Shown: piece by piece, positions 1-10,260 of the stretch | Layout: each line of letters starts with the position of its first letter | How positions within the stretch are numbered: the stretch's first letter is position 1 | Assembly: GCA_000320605.2 (NCBI GenBank) | Contig: KB445796.1 | Coordinates: 628,374 to 692,373, forward strand | DNA from: Gelatoporia subvermispora B | Lineage: Eukaryota; Basidiomycota; Agaricomycetes; Polyporales; Gelatoporiaceae | DNA: 64,000 nt | Reading direction: 5' to 3' | Made by a program: the position numbers and the translations under genes | The notes under the pieces: generated by a model | What the model was told of the DNA's origin: nothing | The model's database searches: none | The model's input: the letters and a program-made list of their open reading frames with translations, nothing else

Positions 1-540
1 CTCCGCATTTGACTTACGCATTTTTGGACTCAGACGCGCGTGTTATCGCAGCGTGCTCCTGCCAGTATGCGTCTACATATTGATCGCATCTTTCATTGAT
101 GTTCGTACTGGGCAGGAGTGTTGAGCGTGGCTAATGCCTGATGCTGCTTGATGCCAGCTTAACCCTGACCAACCGATTCACAATCTGACAACACCGTAAG
201 CCAGTTAGCATAGCGCTGTGATTCATCTGACCTGATAATCTCTAGGATGTCCTCAATCATTGTCACGCATTTTCTACTCAACCTCCGCCAGGCCGCGTAT
301 CAGCCTCAAGTCAGCGATTCGCTAGGTTCACTGGAGCGCAGGACGACACGACAATCCTCATCTCTTCGCTTTGCGGCTGTGATCGATAATATGGGTGAGG
401 AGCTGATGTACGGCATGGATGATCCTAGTCCCGGAGCTGCTGTCGGGGCCACTACCGACCACGAATATGAGACGACCAATGGTACAGTCGTACATCCGGG
501 AGACTTACTACTTAATCCTGTCTTAGTTCAGGTATGCTAA
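1..540 (+). CDS. DUF6533 family membrane protein, copy A (3' part only)
   Basis: The window begins inside this gene and shows only its 3' end. The last exon starts after a TCTAG acceptor at about 246 and ends at the TAA at 538-540. It encodes the same tail as four complete relatives in this window: a short 'THFLLDLRQA'-like segment, a basic linker, 'FAAVIDNMGEEL' and an acidic C-terminus. Upstream sequence (1-245) contains the decayed or spliced counterpart of the region before the last exon in copies C and D. DUF6533 proteins are basidiomycete multi-pass membrane proteins of unknown function; the N-terminal signature exon lies outside the window. The tail match is clear, but the reading of the upstream exons is not resolved. 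Confidence 0.7.
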
Positions 541-939
541 TAGGTAGGTATCTGATGATCTGCCAAACACAAAGTGCGGGACTGATTGTCGCACCTTGCA
601 GGGCGGTTGGCATGTACATCTTCCACTTCTTCGGATTGTTACATTGCGCTCCCTCATGACTGTCGCCATCCTGTTATTTAAGCATTATGGCAGTCTGCTT
701 CTAGTTTAGAATCCCGTGGTCCAAGGTCAGGAATACATAATACATGCACAGCTGGACGACGTACATTAATAGATGCTGCGGAGCCGCGCGTGTGCACGTT
801 GACGCAGTTGCGTTCAAAAAATCTGAAATCTGTGCCTGCTACAAGGATATGTACAGGCGAGCTTTGGAGTCCGATGGCAAGCCCTAAGCGCTAGTAAGGG
901 ATGAGTGACAGAATGAACGGTTACACTGTTCGGGAGAAC
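541..939. other. Intergenic stretch downstream of DUF6533 copy A
   Basis: No gene is supported here. The first part matches the sequence downstream of copy C (about 18,247-18,460), so it is part of the duplicated unit rather than unique DNA. Confidence 0.5.
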
Positions 940-1990
940 ACGTTGATCTTCATCAGAAAGGTCGCCGCGAGCTACGGTAACATACGAATACGCGATAGTA
1001 CCCTGAAAGCATATACATACACGACTTTGCAGACACAGACAATATTCGAAGCACGATCTTAGGGTGCCGTCGATCGACGTTGATCTTCGACACCGAACGC
1101 GGACTGCGCGACGTCTCGGATGCGCAGCAAAGCGCATGCGATGGAGTTTGATGACCTCCAGTTCGTCCGTTCGCATGTAAGCAGCCGCCCCTTGTCACAT
1201 GGACTTTCACAGGACTCACCCATCCAATTATTTTGCCATGCTCCCGCATGATCTTTGTACCACGTAGGACTTCTCGGTCGGGACAATGCCGAGTGAATTC
1301 TAGTCGAGAGATCAAGGCTGGACTCATCGAAATTGTAAATGTCACATACCCTCAAGTACCAATTTCGCAATCGAGGCAAGTCTCTGTGAGTGACTGGTAC
1401 GTGGTGATACCCTACCACCCGTTATGCTCGGGGTAACCATATTCATGATGCCGACAGCTGGTGGAAGGTTCAGTGTCGACATAGTAGACCAGTCGAGAAT
1501 ACAGTGTACGTACATCTTTCGCTCATCAACTTCATGAGGGAGTCACATGCGAGTTCGCGTCCAATCGGGATGACACGACGCACGTTGGGGGGCTTGTTCA
1601 AACTCAGTGCAGTCATGCAGCAGAATCGCTTTGGAGGCGTATGATACGTAGTTCTCCCATAGGTTAATGAGGACGCCGCCTGCTAAGTCGTTGTCATGAT
1701 ACCTCGACTAAATGCGTGCGCGCAGGTCACCTAGGTGCTGAGTCGTTCGAGGAGAGCTCTAGAGACGAGCGAAACCACCACAAACTCATGCGCTTCGAAT
1801 CGTTGACGGCATGCCTTGAGTTACTCTGGTAACGAGATGCCGAGCTCTTCCACTGCTTTCTCGCTGAATTCGACATTGCACCTATGGAGTACCTTCCCTA
1901 TGTGTCACTTCAGATCTGGGCGACATTCCTTCAAGCAAGACATACATACCTCAAGCGCAGCGACAAGTGTACCACTGGCTAGCCATGACA
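940..1990 (-). pseudogene. Truncated inverted copy of the HDA1 3' half (psi-1)
   Basis: Read on the minus strand, this matches the end of the deacetylase gene at 25,099-27,952 from the end of its exon 6 ('TLVAALE' followed by the same GTATGT donor) through the Arb2 domain and into the 3' untranslated region. Matching landmarks include 'VGYHHVPVTHRDLPRLRNWY' near 1,360-1,418 and the 'GTGACCTTTCTGATGAAGAT' type 3' UTR near 950. Introns are retained, so this is a DNA-level duplication and not a retrocopy. Most of the sequence matching HDA1 exon 7 is deleted, the catalytic domain is absent, and stops and frameshifts break the frame. It cannot encode a deacetylase. Confidence 0.85.
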
Positions 1991-2024
1991 CCACGTAAGT
2001 CAAGTGCGGGCAGCCGTCAGGAGC

Positions 2025-2408
2025 GACCTAACACTCACCACGTCTGGACGCTGACCGGGCTGAGCGAGCGCAAGACCACACGCGGTGGGTGCAGGAATGG
2101 GTCCTCGTACTGCACGAGCCTTTCCGTCACTCCCTAGACTCAGAGCGTGTTGTTTGCTATTTTGTGCAGTGCTGAACGGATCGATTGTATGTGACTGCGC
2201 TCATGTCAATAGCGAGGGAGTGTCGGGCACGATTCCGGGTGAGCAACAGGAGGGATCACTGAAAGGTTTGAATCCCGTTCCGAGCTCAATCGCGGCGTTG
2301 ACGAAGGGAGAGGGATTGCCATGCTCGCTGCCTTCGGCGCTGCTTGTCCGTGGGAGGAGCGGTCGCCGCTGCGAGTCGGGTGCTGTGTCTCGTCTAGAGA
2401 GGACACAC
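2025..2408 (-). pseudogene. Family X gene, 3' part, split by the RecQ/DUF6589 module
   Basis: Minus-strand sequence related to the pieces at 11,215-11,520, 14,080-14,600 and 19,580-20,360. The shared protein pattern is a Pro/Ser stretch, an acidic 'NVxIELE'-like strand, 'F(N)LYD' or a decayed form of it, and then a Ser/Pro region. Here the pattern reads 'GNPSPFVNAAIELGTGFKP' at about 2,270-2,340. Homology to the more continuous copy at 19,580-20,360 stops at about 2,408 and resumes at 9,941, with a missing middle piece found inverted at about 3,275-3,445. I do not recognise the family. Confidence 0.55.
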
Positions 2409-2472
2409 GCGATTTCACCAAGTCCCGATTCCCACGGTTCAACTGGGGTAAATGGCGTCCAATTTGCCCAGT
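2409..2472. repeat. 64-bp repeat, left copy, of the RecQ/DUF6589 module
   Basis: Positions 2,409-2,472 match 9,774-9,837 with six differences in 64 bases, counted by eye. Both copies start CGCGATTTCACCAAGTCC and end GGCGTCCAATTTGCCCAG. As they stand they are direct repeats. If the neighbouring segment 2,409-3,445 has been inverted, as the family X homology indicates, they were originally inverted repeats with CTGGGCAAATTGG at the outer tips. Confidence 0.8.
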
Positions 2473-3274
2473 CGGTACGGGCGCGTCTTCCCATTTCAAA
2501 CTCAGTAACCATTTGAGGAAGTGATTCTCCTCGCAAGTTACCATATATAGAATGACCTCGAAGCGCTGGCAGAGGGAACGACGCGTCCGTCCGACTGGCT
2601 AGCGAGTCTACACAATGTGTTCACTTTTCCGTTGACATTTTCCCACGCCCGACGCGTCTTTCCCAATATGGTATGTATGTGCGAAGTACATTTCCGCGTC
2701 TGCTGGGCGTCTGTTACCTTGCATGCTCATCACGTGCTTCTGCTTTGTGGCACTTGGCCACATCAGTACTGTCTGCCCAGTGTCTCCCAATCTGTTTTGC
2801 TCCTTTCGTTCAATATCTCGAGCCAATCATCTTCTTTCTGCAGATCTGGGTCGCGATTTCTAAACAGCTTTGGATTGAATGACTTGAACTTCTTGATAGC
2901 GCCAAGTGCAAGTGTGTCACTGCACAAGAGGCATGTCCATACCCGTGTCCTCTTTGTAGGCATGCTCCAGTCGCCGAAGAGACTGGCATGTTACAAGTGA
3001 TCTGACAGGCATGTCTCAGTTGAGACTCTCAACACATTGACCATGCCTGATGCGCACTGATGGTCAAGTCTAGATGAACTAGTAGGACGGAAATTGTCCT
3101 TGTTATGTAAATGCTTATGTAGCGGCACATGTAGCTCCATAATTACCATGCCTGTGTTCTCGTCCCAAAATCATGTAGAGCTTGATTGAAGTAATGCATA
3201 CATCTCGTTGACGCAGCGATAAAGTGGCCAGTCGTCAACGTGAGGATTGCATCTGAGTTCGATTCTCTCAACGA
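2473..3274. other. Unassigned segment inside the proposed inversion
   Basis: No convincing gene. A minus-strand open frame at 2,763-2,963 encodes a 66-residue basic/acidic peptide with one CLLC pair; it has no visible start context or introns and no family I recognise. The rest shows only short chance frames. Confidence 0.35.
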
Positions 3275-3445
3275 GAGCGAGCAAGGTGTTTGCCGACACA
3301 GGCGGCGCTTCTCTAGTGGTGATAACGTGACACTTCACGCAGGGCGCGTTCATCGCGATTCGCCACACGCTGCGCACGCCAGCTCTGGGAGGACCAAGCC
3401 CGCAAACGCGTTACGCATCTACCAACCTCGTCCAAAGATCATCCT
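3275..3445 (+). pseudogene. Inverted middle fragment of the family X gene
   Basis: The plus strand encodes 'SGDNVTLHAGRVHRDS', which matches 'DGDNVTLRARDTFIA' on the minus strand of the family X copy at about 19,955-20,110. The nucleotide match runs for about 130 bp. In the split copy, this is the very part missing between 2,408 and 9,941, but it points the wrong way. The segment was therefore probably flipped after the helicase module inserted. Confidence 0.7.
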
Positions 3446-3584
3446 GGGCTGACATATGCCCGCTCTAGCTGCCGTTAGGTTACTAGGGACGCTGTATTCA
3501 CTCGATTTGTACCTGCCCTATGTATTTCTTGACCAGCAAGACAAAGCTTCGCGACAACACAACCCGGTCTTTGTCCCTACGGTC

Positions 3585-6007
3585 TTACCCACCCTTCCCG
3601 CGTCCGCGAGAACGCCCGCGCCGACCACCCCGTGCCCTCGTCGCAACGGTATTCCAATTATCGGGGGTGAGAAGTGTCGTTTGTGCGAAGCTTGTATATG
3701 CTTGTAGGCCACCCGGACCACTGCTCTGCATTGAAGTAACTGCACCCGGCACTGCGGGTATGCCACTCGCAATCACGTCCCCTGAGTGATGACTCGGAAT
3801 CATCGGATAATGCAATGATCCCATGAACGGCGTCATTGGGAGGGATGGCGGCACCCATGGCACGAACTGCTGCCGAGATGCTTCCGCGTTGCGCTCGATG
3901 CGCACGCGCTTGCTCGAGGATCCACTGCTTGAACCGTGCAGTTCTTCCGGTGAGTCCATCTGCGTTGCATTGCGTCTGTTGCTTCTCGTGCTTGCTCGCT
4001 GAATGAACGGGCGGTCTAAGCTAGTAAGCAGCCGCAGCAACTCCGGCCCGTGCAAATCCCACCAAATCCACGCTGTCTCGAGCAGTTCAGTATACACTCT
4101 GTCGTCCACCTCGCCTATGGAGCTGAGCAGGTCGACAGTTGAGTCGTCCAAGATAGCAGCGCTGTCGTAGTGGGCGTGCACGTGGTCACGTTGCCAGACA
4201 GTCTCCCGCCAGGACTCCAGTTCAACCTGAACACCCGGATGCGGTTTGCCTCGCCGCGGCAGCTTCACTTTGGCTAGGGCGACCTTTGGGGGGCGTGTCC
4301 GATCCAGCAGAGATGGCTCACAGATGTCGCAGCAGGGTATTGGCAGTGCGCCTGTGCTCACGTGAGTTGCGCCGTAGATCACCTACAGGAGATTCCACTC
4401 ACCTTGAGATGGACTTTCGAACACAGTGCTCCAGACTTCTCGACGGCACCGTGTTGTCTGTACAAATGACAGCAACCCCTCATCAAGCGCATCCAAGTCC
4501 ACAGGTGGCTCGTTGGTCAGCGGAATGATCTCGTCCTTGCCTTGAGAGCTCCCACGATTCACGCCACGGGACTTGGCATAGTCTTTGGGTACCTGTCTCT
4601 TTGTCTTTTCTCTCGCTTGGTTTTGCTTGCCACGCTGACGCCCCTTGACAGGTCGCTGACCACCAGCAGTGCTCAGGTCGATTGAGTATGCAGACCGCTC
4701 GACCAGAAGTACTGCCAAACCCGTCCGCCCTCGACCTCGAGCAGCACGCCCTGCCCGCTGTATCCAGTTGGACAAGGTTGCCGGAAGCTTCCATTGGACC
4801 ACGAGGTCGACGTCCGGTATGTTACAGCCCTATTCCTCCGGCCGTCAGTTCCATATAACAACACGTCTGTCAATCCGGCACTCACCATTCCAGCAGCGTC
4901 AGTGCATACAAGAATGCGGACCAACGACTCAGTCGAGCCTGGATCTGGCACGCGGCGGAATGCGGCCATCGCTTCTCGTTTGTAGTCTTGCGAAAATGCT
5001 GCATTAAAGGGCCTTATCAGGCCCGCGGATACTAGTGTTGGGTTACGTGATCGGAGTAGGGACTGCAGATGATCGACAATGTCACCGCCAGCCTTGATGT
5101 TGTCAGCATACACATAGGTCTTCGGGATGTCAGCCGCAGTGTGTACTGAGTTTGGAATAATGAAGTCGAGGTCGCGATACGATGACTGCGGGTATTCGCA
5201 TGCACGCACCACGAGAGACACGTTTGGCCGATTGTTGCCCTCGTTGCGATTGAGAAACCCTGTCTTGGCGAAGTGCAGCTTTGACAGCAGGTCCTTTCTA
5301 ACACGTGCAGTGAGAGTGGCTGTCACTGCAATGACAGGGACATCGCGAGGGAGAAATGCTCGCACGATGCCTAAACTAGCGAACTTTTTGCGGAAATTTG
5401 CACCCCAGTGTGAGATGCAATGGGCCTCATCCACAATTACTGAGAGAACACGTCGTGTGAACTGTGAGTTACGCAGAAGGCGATTGATGAATGTACGAGA
5501 TTGAAGCATCTCGGGGGACACCAAAATGATGTGATACTTGTTGCTAAGTATTCGGCTGATGACCAAAGGGCTGCATGCCCCATTGGTACTGTTTAACGCG
5601 ACAGCGGAGAGGCCGAACTCATTGCGGAAGGTGTTGACCTAGATCGTAGACTCAGTTAGAACCGGGAGGTGTGAGGTAAAAACAGCACGGCGCACCATCT
5701 CTTCCTCAAGCGCGAGCAGTGGGCACACCATAATGGTGATCTTCCCTTTCGCTCCATCCCACAGATGAGCCCCAGCTGCAATTGCTGTCTTGCCTGAGCC
5801 TGTCGCAGCTTGAATGATTGCATCCGATCCCTCGAGCTGCGCCTTTATGCCAGCCATCTGAAATGGACGGGGATCACTGGACCAGCCATACTTAGACCGC
5901 ATGCAACCCGCGAGACTGTCAAGTTCCTGTGAAGAAATAGTAGGGCGGATCTGGCGAGTCTCTGTTCCTCGTGGTCGCCAGCGTTGATTCGAAGGATGAG
6001 GTGGCAT
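3585..6007 (-). CDS. RecQ-like superfamily 2 DNA helicase
   Basis: Predicted ATP-dependent 3'-5' DNA helicase of about 752 residues in four exons: 6007-5696, 5638-4886, 4829-4403 and 4351-3585. The phases join without a stop and introns are 51-57 nt. Visible motifs are Walker A 'AATGSGKTA' (about residues 68-75), the RecQ DEAH box 'DEAHCISHWG' (about 174), motif III 'AVTATLT' (about 208) and motif VI 'QRAGRAARG' (about 380). After the core, 'PCCDIC' resembles a reduced RecQ zinc site, and the tail is an Arg/Gly-rich 'RARGGRRGRSRGRGKGG'. No HRDC domain is seen. The start faces the DUF6589 gene across only 151 bp, and both lie between the 64-bp repeats, so the helicase is probably part of a mobile module rather than a housekeeping RecQ. 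Confidence 0.88.
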
Positions 6008-6158
6008 TGCAGTGGGATGGGAATATGAGACACACCGTTATGAGATAGACCGGCAGCCTAGTCAGAGAGCCTGGCAGAGGGCGGCCATGTGGCGCGGCGG
6101 AAGTGATCGAGTGGTGGCTCTTGTCGAAAACGAAGCCGTTCTGTCAGTTCGTAACACA
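6008..6158. promoter_or_regulatory. Shared divergent promoter of the RecQ and DUF6589 genes
   Basis: Only 151 bp separate the two start codons, which point away from each other, so one region must serve both. No clear TATA box is visible on either strand. An earlier in-frame ATG for the DUF6589 gene at 6,012 would shrink the gap to 4 bp; the start at 6,159 is preferred because the following residues are typical of the family's N-terminus. Confidence 0.5.
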
Positions 6159-9100
6159 ATGTCAGCCAGCGACAACTTGCCATTCAATATCTCGCCACTC
6201 ACAACCATAGATGAGCTTGACGAACTGCAAGAGTTCGGCGAGCCTTTTGGACTAAGCTCTCATTCCTCACAAAACATTGCCCCTATTTCACCAACGACCT
6301 CTGTCAGCAGTCGCTTAACACCTTTCAGTTCACCCATCCGGGGAGCCACGAGAGCAGAACGTACACAGGCTGCACGTGCAAAACGGGTCAAGCATCGTTT
6401 GCGTGTGCGAGATAAAGAAGAACGTCAAGCTGAAGTAGAAAAGTCTCGGCGTAACGAAGATCTCTTCGAGAGTGTACTTCGCCAGTTGAAAGAACATGGC
6501 ACCACCTTTGGCGACCTGCTTCTCTATGTCTCGGATCCAGGGAATCAACGTGGTTATGAACGCTATTGGGGCCTCTTCTCCATCAAAGGACGTGTGACGT
6601 CCATTCTAAAGCACTGGGCGTCATCAGAGAACAGCCAGACAGGAAGAGATGCGGTCATACAATGGGCTGTTGAGTACGTCCGGACAATGATTCGGCGGGA
6701 GGGTCGGGTCGCCACACGGGATGGGTTCTTGCAAGCAAGCCGGATGGCAGTCAATGCGGACTTTGCGCTTGACTTCAGCCTGGAGAGGATGCATAAACGA
6801 CTGGAGGACCTCTGCCCAACAACTCTGAGCCTCTTGATGTCGTTCAGCACGACGGCGAAGCAAAAGCGAAGCAATAATCTGACTGCGATTTCTCGCAAGC
6901 AAAATGTAAGTACTCATATTGTCGAAGCGGTGAACCTGAGACTTACCAGTATAACCTGCAGTGCATCACAACCGCCAGCCTCATCTGTCTAGGAGCGCGG
7001 AGCCAAAAGAACAGCTACACGCGACAGGTGCTTGGACTATATATGTATGCATGCGGTGCGCAGCGCCAAGTGATCAGTGTCCTGTCGCACGTGGGGCTGT
7101 GCAGCAGTTACCCCATGATAGTTGGGCGTGCTCACGATGTTAAAGATCTATCATCAGAGCTCGAGGTTGACGAGGTGGCTGAGGATGGTGAGGACTCGGA
7201 GAGTGACGACGATAAGACAGAAGCAAGTGAAGACGAAGCGCAGTTGAAACTGCCGAGTCAAGTTTATGAAGACCTGAGCCCACAGGTAGATGCCGCCCAA
7301 ATAGATGAAGACGAGCTTTGGGGCCATATTGAAGCAATTGGACTAGACGAACTAGCAAGTCTTCGTGGGTTGGATCATGACGATGCAGAACTCAGAGTAG
7401 ATCCACAGTGTCCGGAGGATCATGATGAAGACCAGGCCAATACTCCTAACGAAGCGAGCGGGCCACCCAGTTCTGCAAGTAGCCAGAGCGATTCAGCGTC
7501 AGAGACTCAGGACGCCTGCACAGCAACCAAGTCGAAGACAACAGGGCTCGGACTTCTCAGGCGCCTAGCCGAGGCATGCCGCCGTGTGGTTCACCAACTT
7601 GCGCAAGACGAGTTTCTCGGCACTGCCTATGATAACATTAACTTCATGTTACGCATTGCAGAGCAGATTCTGGGCCGTAAAGATGCTCAGGAAAATGGCA
7701 CATGTGCCACTGCCTTTCCCTTGTTCGGCGCCACGTCAGATGCAATGAGTACCGCTGCGCTGATGGCCTCCTTCCGTGCCGCTCCAGCTCTGTCTCGTGA
7801 CGATGTTCTCTTGTCACCTTTAGAAAGTCAATGTCTTGAAACTCGCTTGGTGCACACTGTCTTGCGGATTATCATTGCGCATGGAGGGGCCAGCTTCTCA
7901 CGGTTCAAGGAGAATGTGGACGAGCTAATCAAGACGTCTGTCACTAGCGACAAGATTGAACTTCACAAGACGAAGATATACCCTTTGCCCGCCATGCATA
8001 TTGATGAGTCGTCAATCACGGGCAATGCTGAAGTCGTCGAAACGATCATGCATGAGCTAGGTTATAACATGCAAAGTCCTGAATTCACCAATCACGTCAA
8101 GGTCATTGCAGGTGATCAGCTCTCGATCACCCGTCTACGCTCTATCGCACTCAACCGGATTGGCCACGACTCATTCAATCATTCCTTCCTATGGCTTGTC
8201 ACCATGCCCGGCTTATTCCACTACAAGATGACGGCAACTCATGGCCTAATGGAGCTCTTCTATGGCTCATCAAATTCGGCTCGCAATCCGGGTTCACTCG
8301 CCTTCCATAACACTGTGCTCGATCGCAAACCTATTGTGATGAGCTCTCTCCCTCCCTTCCGCGTCTGCCGTGATCTGGTCTTTGTCTCGCTGTATGCTCG
8401 TGTCCTGCACTGTCTCGAGATTGTGGTGTCCTGCGAGAGTTTAAACGACTACGCAGAGAGCATCATATTTGAGCAACTCAAGGTGGACGCAAAGCGGATT
8501 GTGTCTCAATTCGCAAACCTGCAGGTCGTTGGCAAGCTTCGAAGTGCCCGGGAAACTGAGCAGCGTAGCAATAGGCGCAACAAGATACAGTCTGAACAGT
8601 CCCAACCTGATTCGGCGTTATTCCGACCAACAGATGGTGACGAGCTCTTCGAGAATGCGGTGCTTTTTATGCACGGCGCCCTTATGCTACGTGAATTTAC
8701 AGATGCCATTAAGGCTGGTGATTCCGGACGGATCATCCTGGTGCTTAAGTTCTGGGCATTAGGCTTCCGAGGGTGTGGTCGCACCAAGTACGCCCATGAA
8801 GTTCTGCATCTGTTGCATAATCTGACGTACGTGTGGCCGAAGGACCTAAGGTACAAAGCGCAATAGTTAGACGTCACTATCGCTGATTCAGAACTTGTGC
8901 TTACTAGGGATGTCGTCGTGCAAAACTGGCTGGTTAATCCGACGGGGTGCGAGAATGCATGGGTCGAAGTTGATCTAATGCAGGAACATCTGAACTTGTG
9001 GACGAAGGTGCATATTGTCAACCTGAGGTGAAATCATGGCTGACTGCTATGATAGACAATTTATAAAGCTCACGGCAGCAATGCATCCTGGGATTGGCTC

Positions 9101-9652
9101 ACTATGATCTCCCCATGTATTGAGGTCCTGCGACAGCTGGCTTCGCAAATGAACAAGACTCTAGGGGCTAAGCAAGGTAACAAACATAAGATGCCAGATC
9201 TCCATCAAGATATCGAGGAGTTGAAGCGATCCTTAAGTGAACATGAAGTATACCAAGTGGTACGCGGACGTACACTGGATGTCGACAAGGCTGTTGTGCC
9301 GAATGTAATCTCAGTTGGGCTTTCGCACCTGGGATCTGCGCTTCGAGAATTCAACACTGTGTTCACGAATATTCAAGCACGTCTCAGACTGAAACCGCTG
9401 GTCGGCACCACGTATCCTGCAAGTGGAAATGGGACAGATGCAATATCACCGAGTACAGAGGTGAATCCGAGGTTGTCTTCTTATCAGGTAGAGGGAGCTG
9501 GTTCTCAGAGGGCAGATGGAGATGAAGGCTCAGACGCGACAAGTGACTCTGGTAGTTCAACGGATGATAATGAGGACTTGTTCTTCTCGTTGGAGAGTGC
9601 CGAAGACGTAGCATTAGACATGGACAGTATGCAGAGCTCATTTTTCGAGTAG
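6159..9652 (+). CDS. DUF6589 domain protein of the RecQ module
   Basis: Protein of about 1,109 residues in four exons: 6159-6905, 6962-8850, 8908-9027 and 9079-9652. The third junction uses a weak GTGAAA donor. The N-terminal part is a basic helical region with a 'CGAQRQVISVLSHVG' motif. A long acidic linker follows (about residues 295-450). The DUF6589 core carries 'NVNF'-type 'DNINFMLRIAEQILGRKD', then 'MHIDES' (Asp about 597), 'AGDQLS' (Asp about 634), 'PGLFHYKM' and 'NPGSLAFHNTVLDRKPI'. The C-terminus is acidic and Ser-rich. DUF6589 genes are common and repeated in Agaricomycetes, with no known function. The spaced acidic residues would fit an RNase H-like nuclease, but that is inference. 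Pairing with the helicase inside repeats suggests a role in movement or replication of the module. Confidence 0.85.
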
Positions 9653-9773
9653 GACAACCGGGGAGAGTAGAGAAATATATTAGTAACACTCAAATTGACT
9701 GTCCAAGAGATTATACAGGATATATTGAGGACCATATAGCAACGAGAGCATGGGAGGGAAGAGAGGCAACAAC

Positions 9774-9837
9774 GCGATTTCACCAAGTCCGCGTTCCCAC
9801 GGTTCAACACGGGTATATGGCGTCCAATTTGCCCAGC
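9774..9837. repeat. 64-bp repeat, right copy, of the RecQ/DUF6589 module
   Basis: Partner of 2,409-2,472. It lies about 120 bp after the DUF6589 stop codon. It is followed at once by a strong hairpin, and then by family X sequence from 9,941. Confidence 0.8.
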
Positions 9838-9893
9838 CGTTCGGTGGTTGAGGGGTGAGCGCCCGTCGGAGTTTGAACCACCGAACGGCTGGG
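9832..9893. repeat. Perfect 18-bp inverted repeat (hairpin) at the module's right end
   Basis: The left arm CCCAGCCGTTCGGTGGTT (9,832-9,849) is the exact reverse complement of 9,876-9,893, with a 26-nt loop. The left arm overlaps the tip of the 64-bp repeat. The left copy of the repeat has no such hairpin. It could be a recognition site or terminator of the module, or the trace of nested ends. Confidence 0.75.
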
Positions 9894-9940
9894 GACGAGC
9901 CTACACATTGTGGACTGGGAGAGACCTTGCAAGCAAGGTG

Positions 9941-10260
9941 ATCAGGGATAGCACGTGAGGGGACTCGCGATCACGTGTACGCTACATGACCGTCGCGACC
10001 ACACTCCCCGGGTAGAGGCTACACACGGTGCACACGCCGGGTACTCACAGAGTTCAATGAGCATGAGCATGCCTAGGCCGACACCGCGAATTATACTGTG
10101 TTCCTCCTCTACACACACCACCGGCCTGCTCTGCTCTTCTTGCGCGCATCGGCGTCCACACAAACCGCCTCGGACGTCCACCAGTCTCGCCTGCACATCA
10201 GGTGAAGCCTCCTTAGTTGCCCGTCTTAGGCCGCCCCTACAGGTACTGACTTTGACCATG
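9941..10260 (-). pseudogene. Family X gene, 5' part with membrane segment (split copy)
   Basis: The minus strand encodes an Arg/Glu-rich leader, then a hydrophobic segment containing 'GVGLGMLMLIEL' at about 10,050-10,090, identical in its core to the segment of the copy at 19,580-20,360 (about 20,155-20,215). Short N-terminal leader plus one membrane segment suggests a type II (signal-anchor) membrane protein. Its downstream exons are cut off by the RecQ/DUF6589 module and continue at 2,408. Several frame problems make it a likely pseudogene. Confidence 0.55.

Noticed and set aside
2085..2516. Plus-strand open frame of 143 codons
   Set aside because: It is antisense to the family X fragment and crosses the 64-bp repeat; no domain or start context.
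3585..9652. Telomere-linked helicase (TLH) locus
   Set aside because: The helicase resembles that class, but no telomeric repeats are in the window and the locus is surrounded by ordinary genes.
2409..9837. LTR retrotransposon, because of the direct repeats
   Set aside because: No reverse transcriptase, integrase or primer-binding site; repeats are too short; the genes are divergent.
2409..9893. Helitron
   Set aside because: Helitrons carry a Rep/Pif1-type helicase; this helicase is RecQ-like and no Rep motif is seen, although a 3' hairpin is present.
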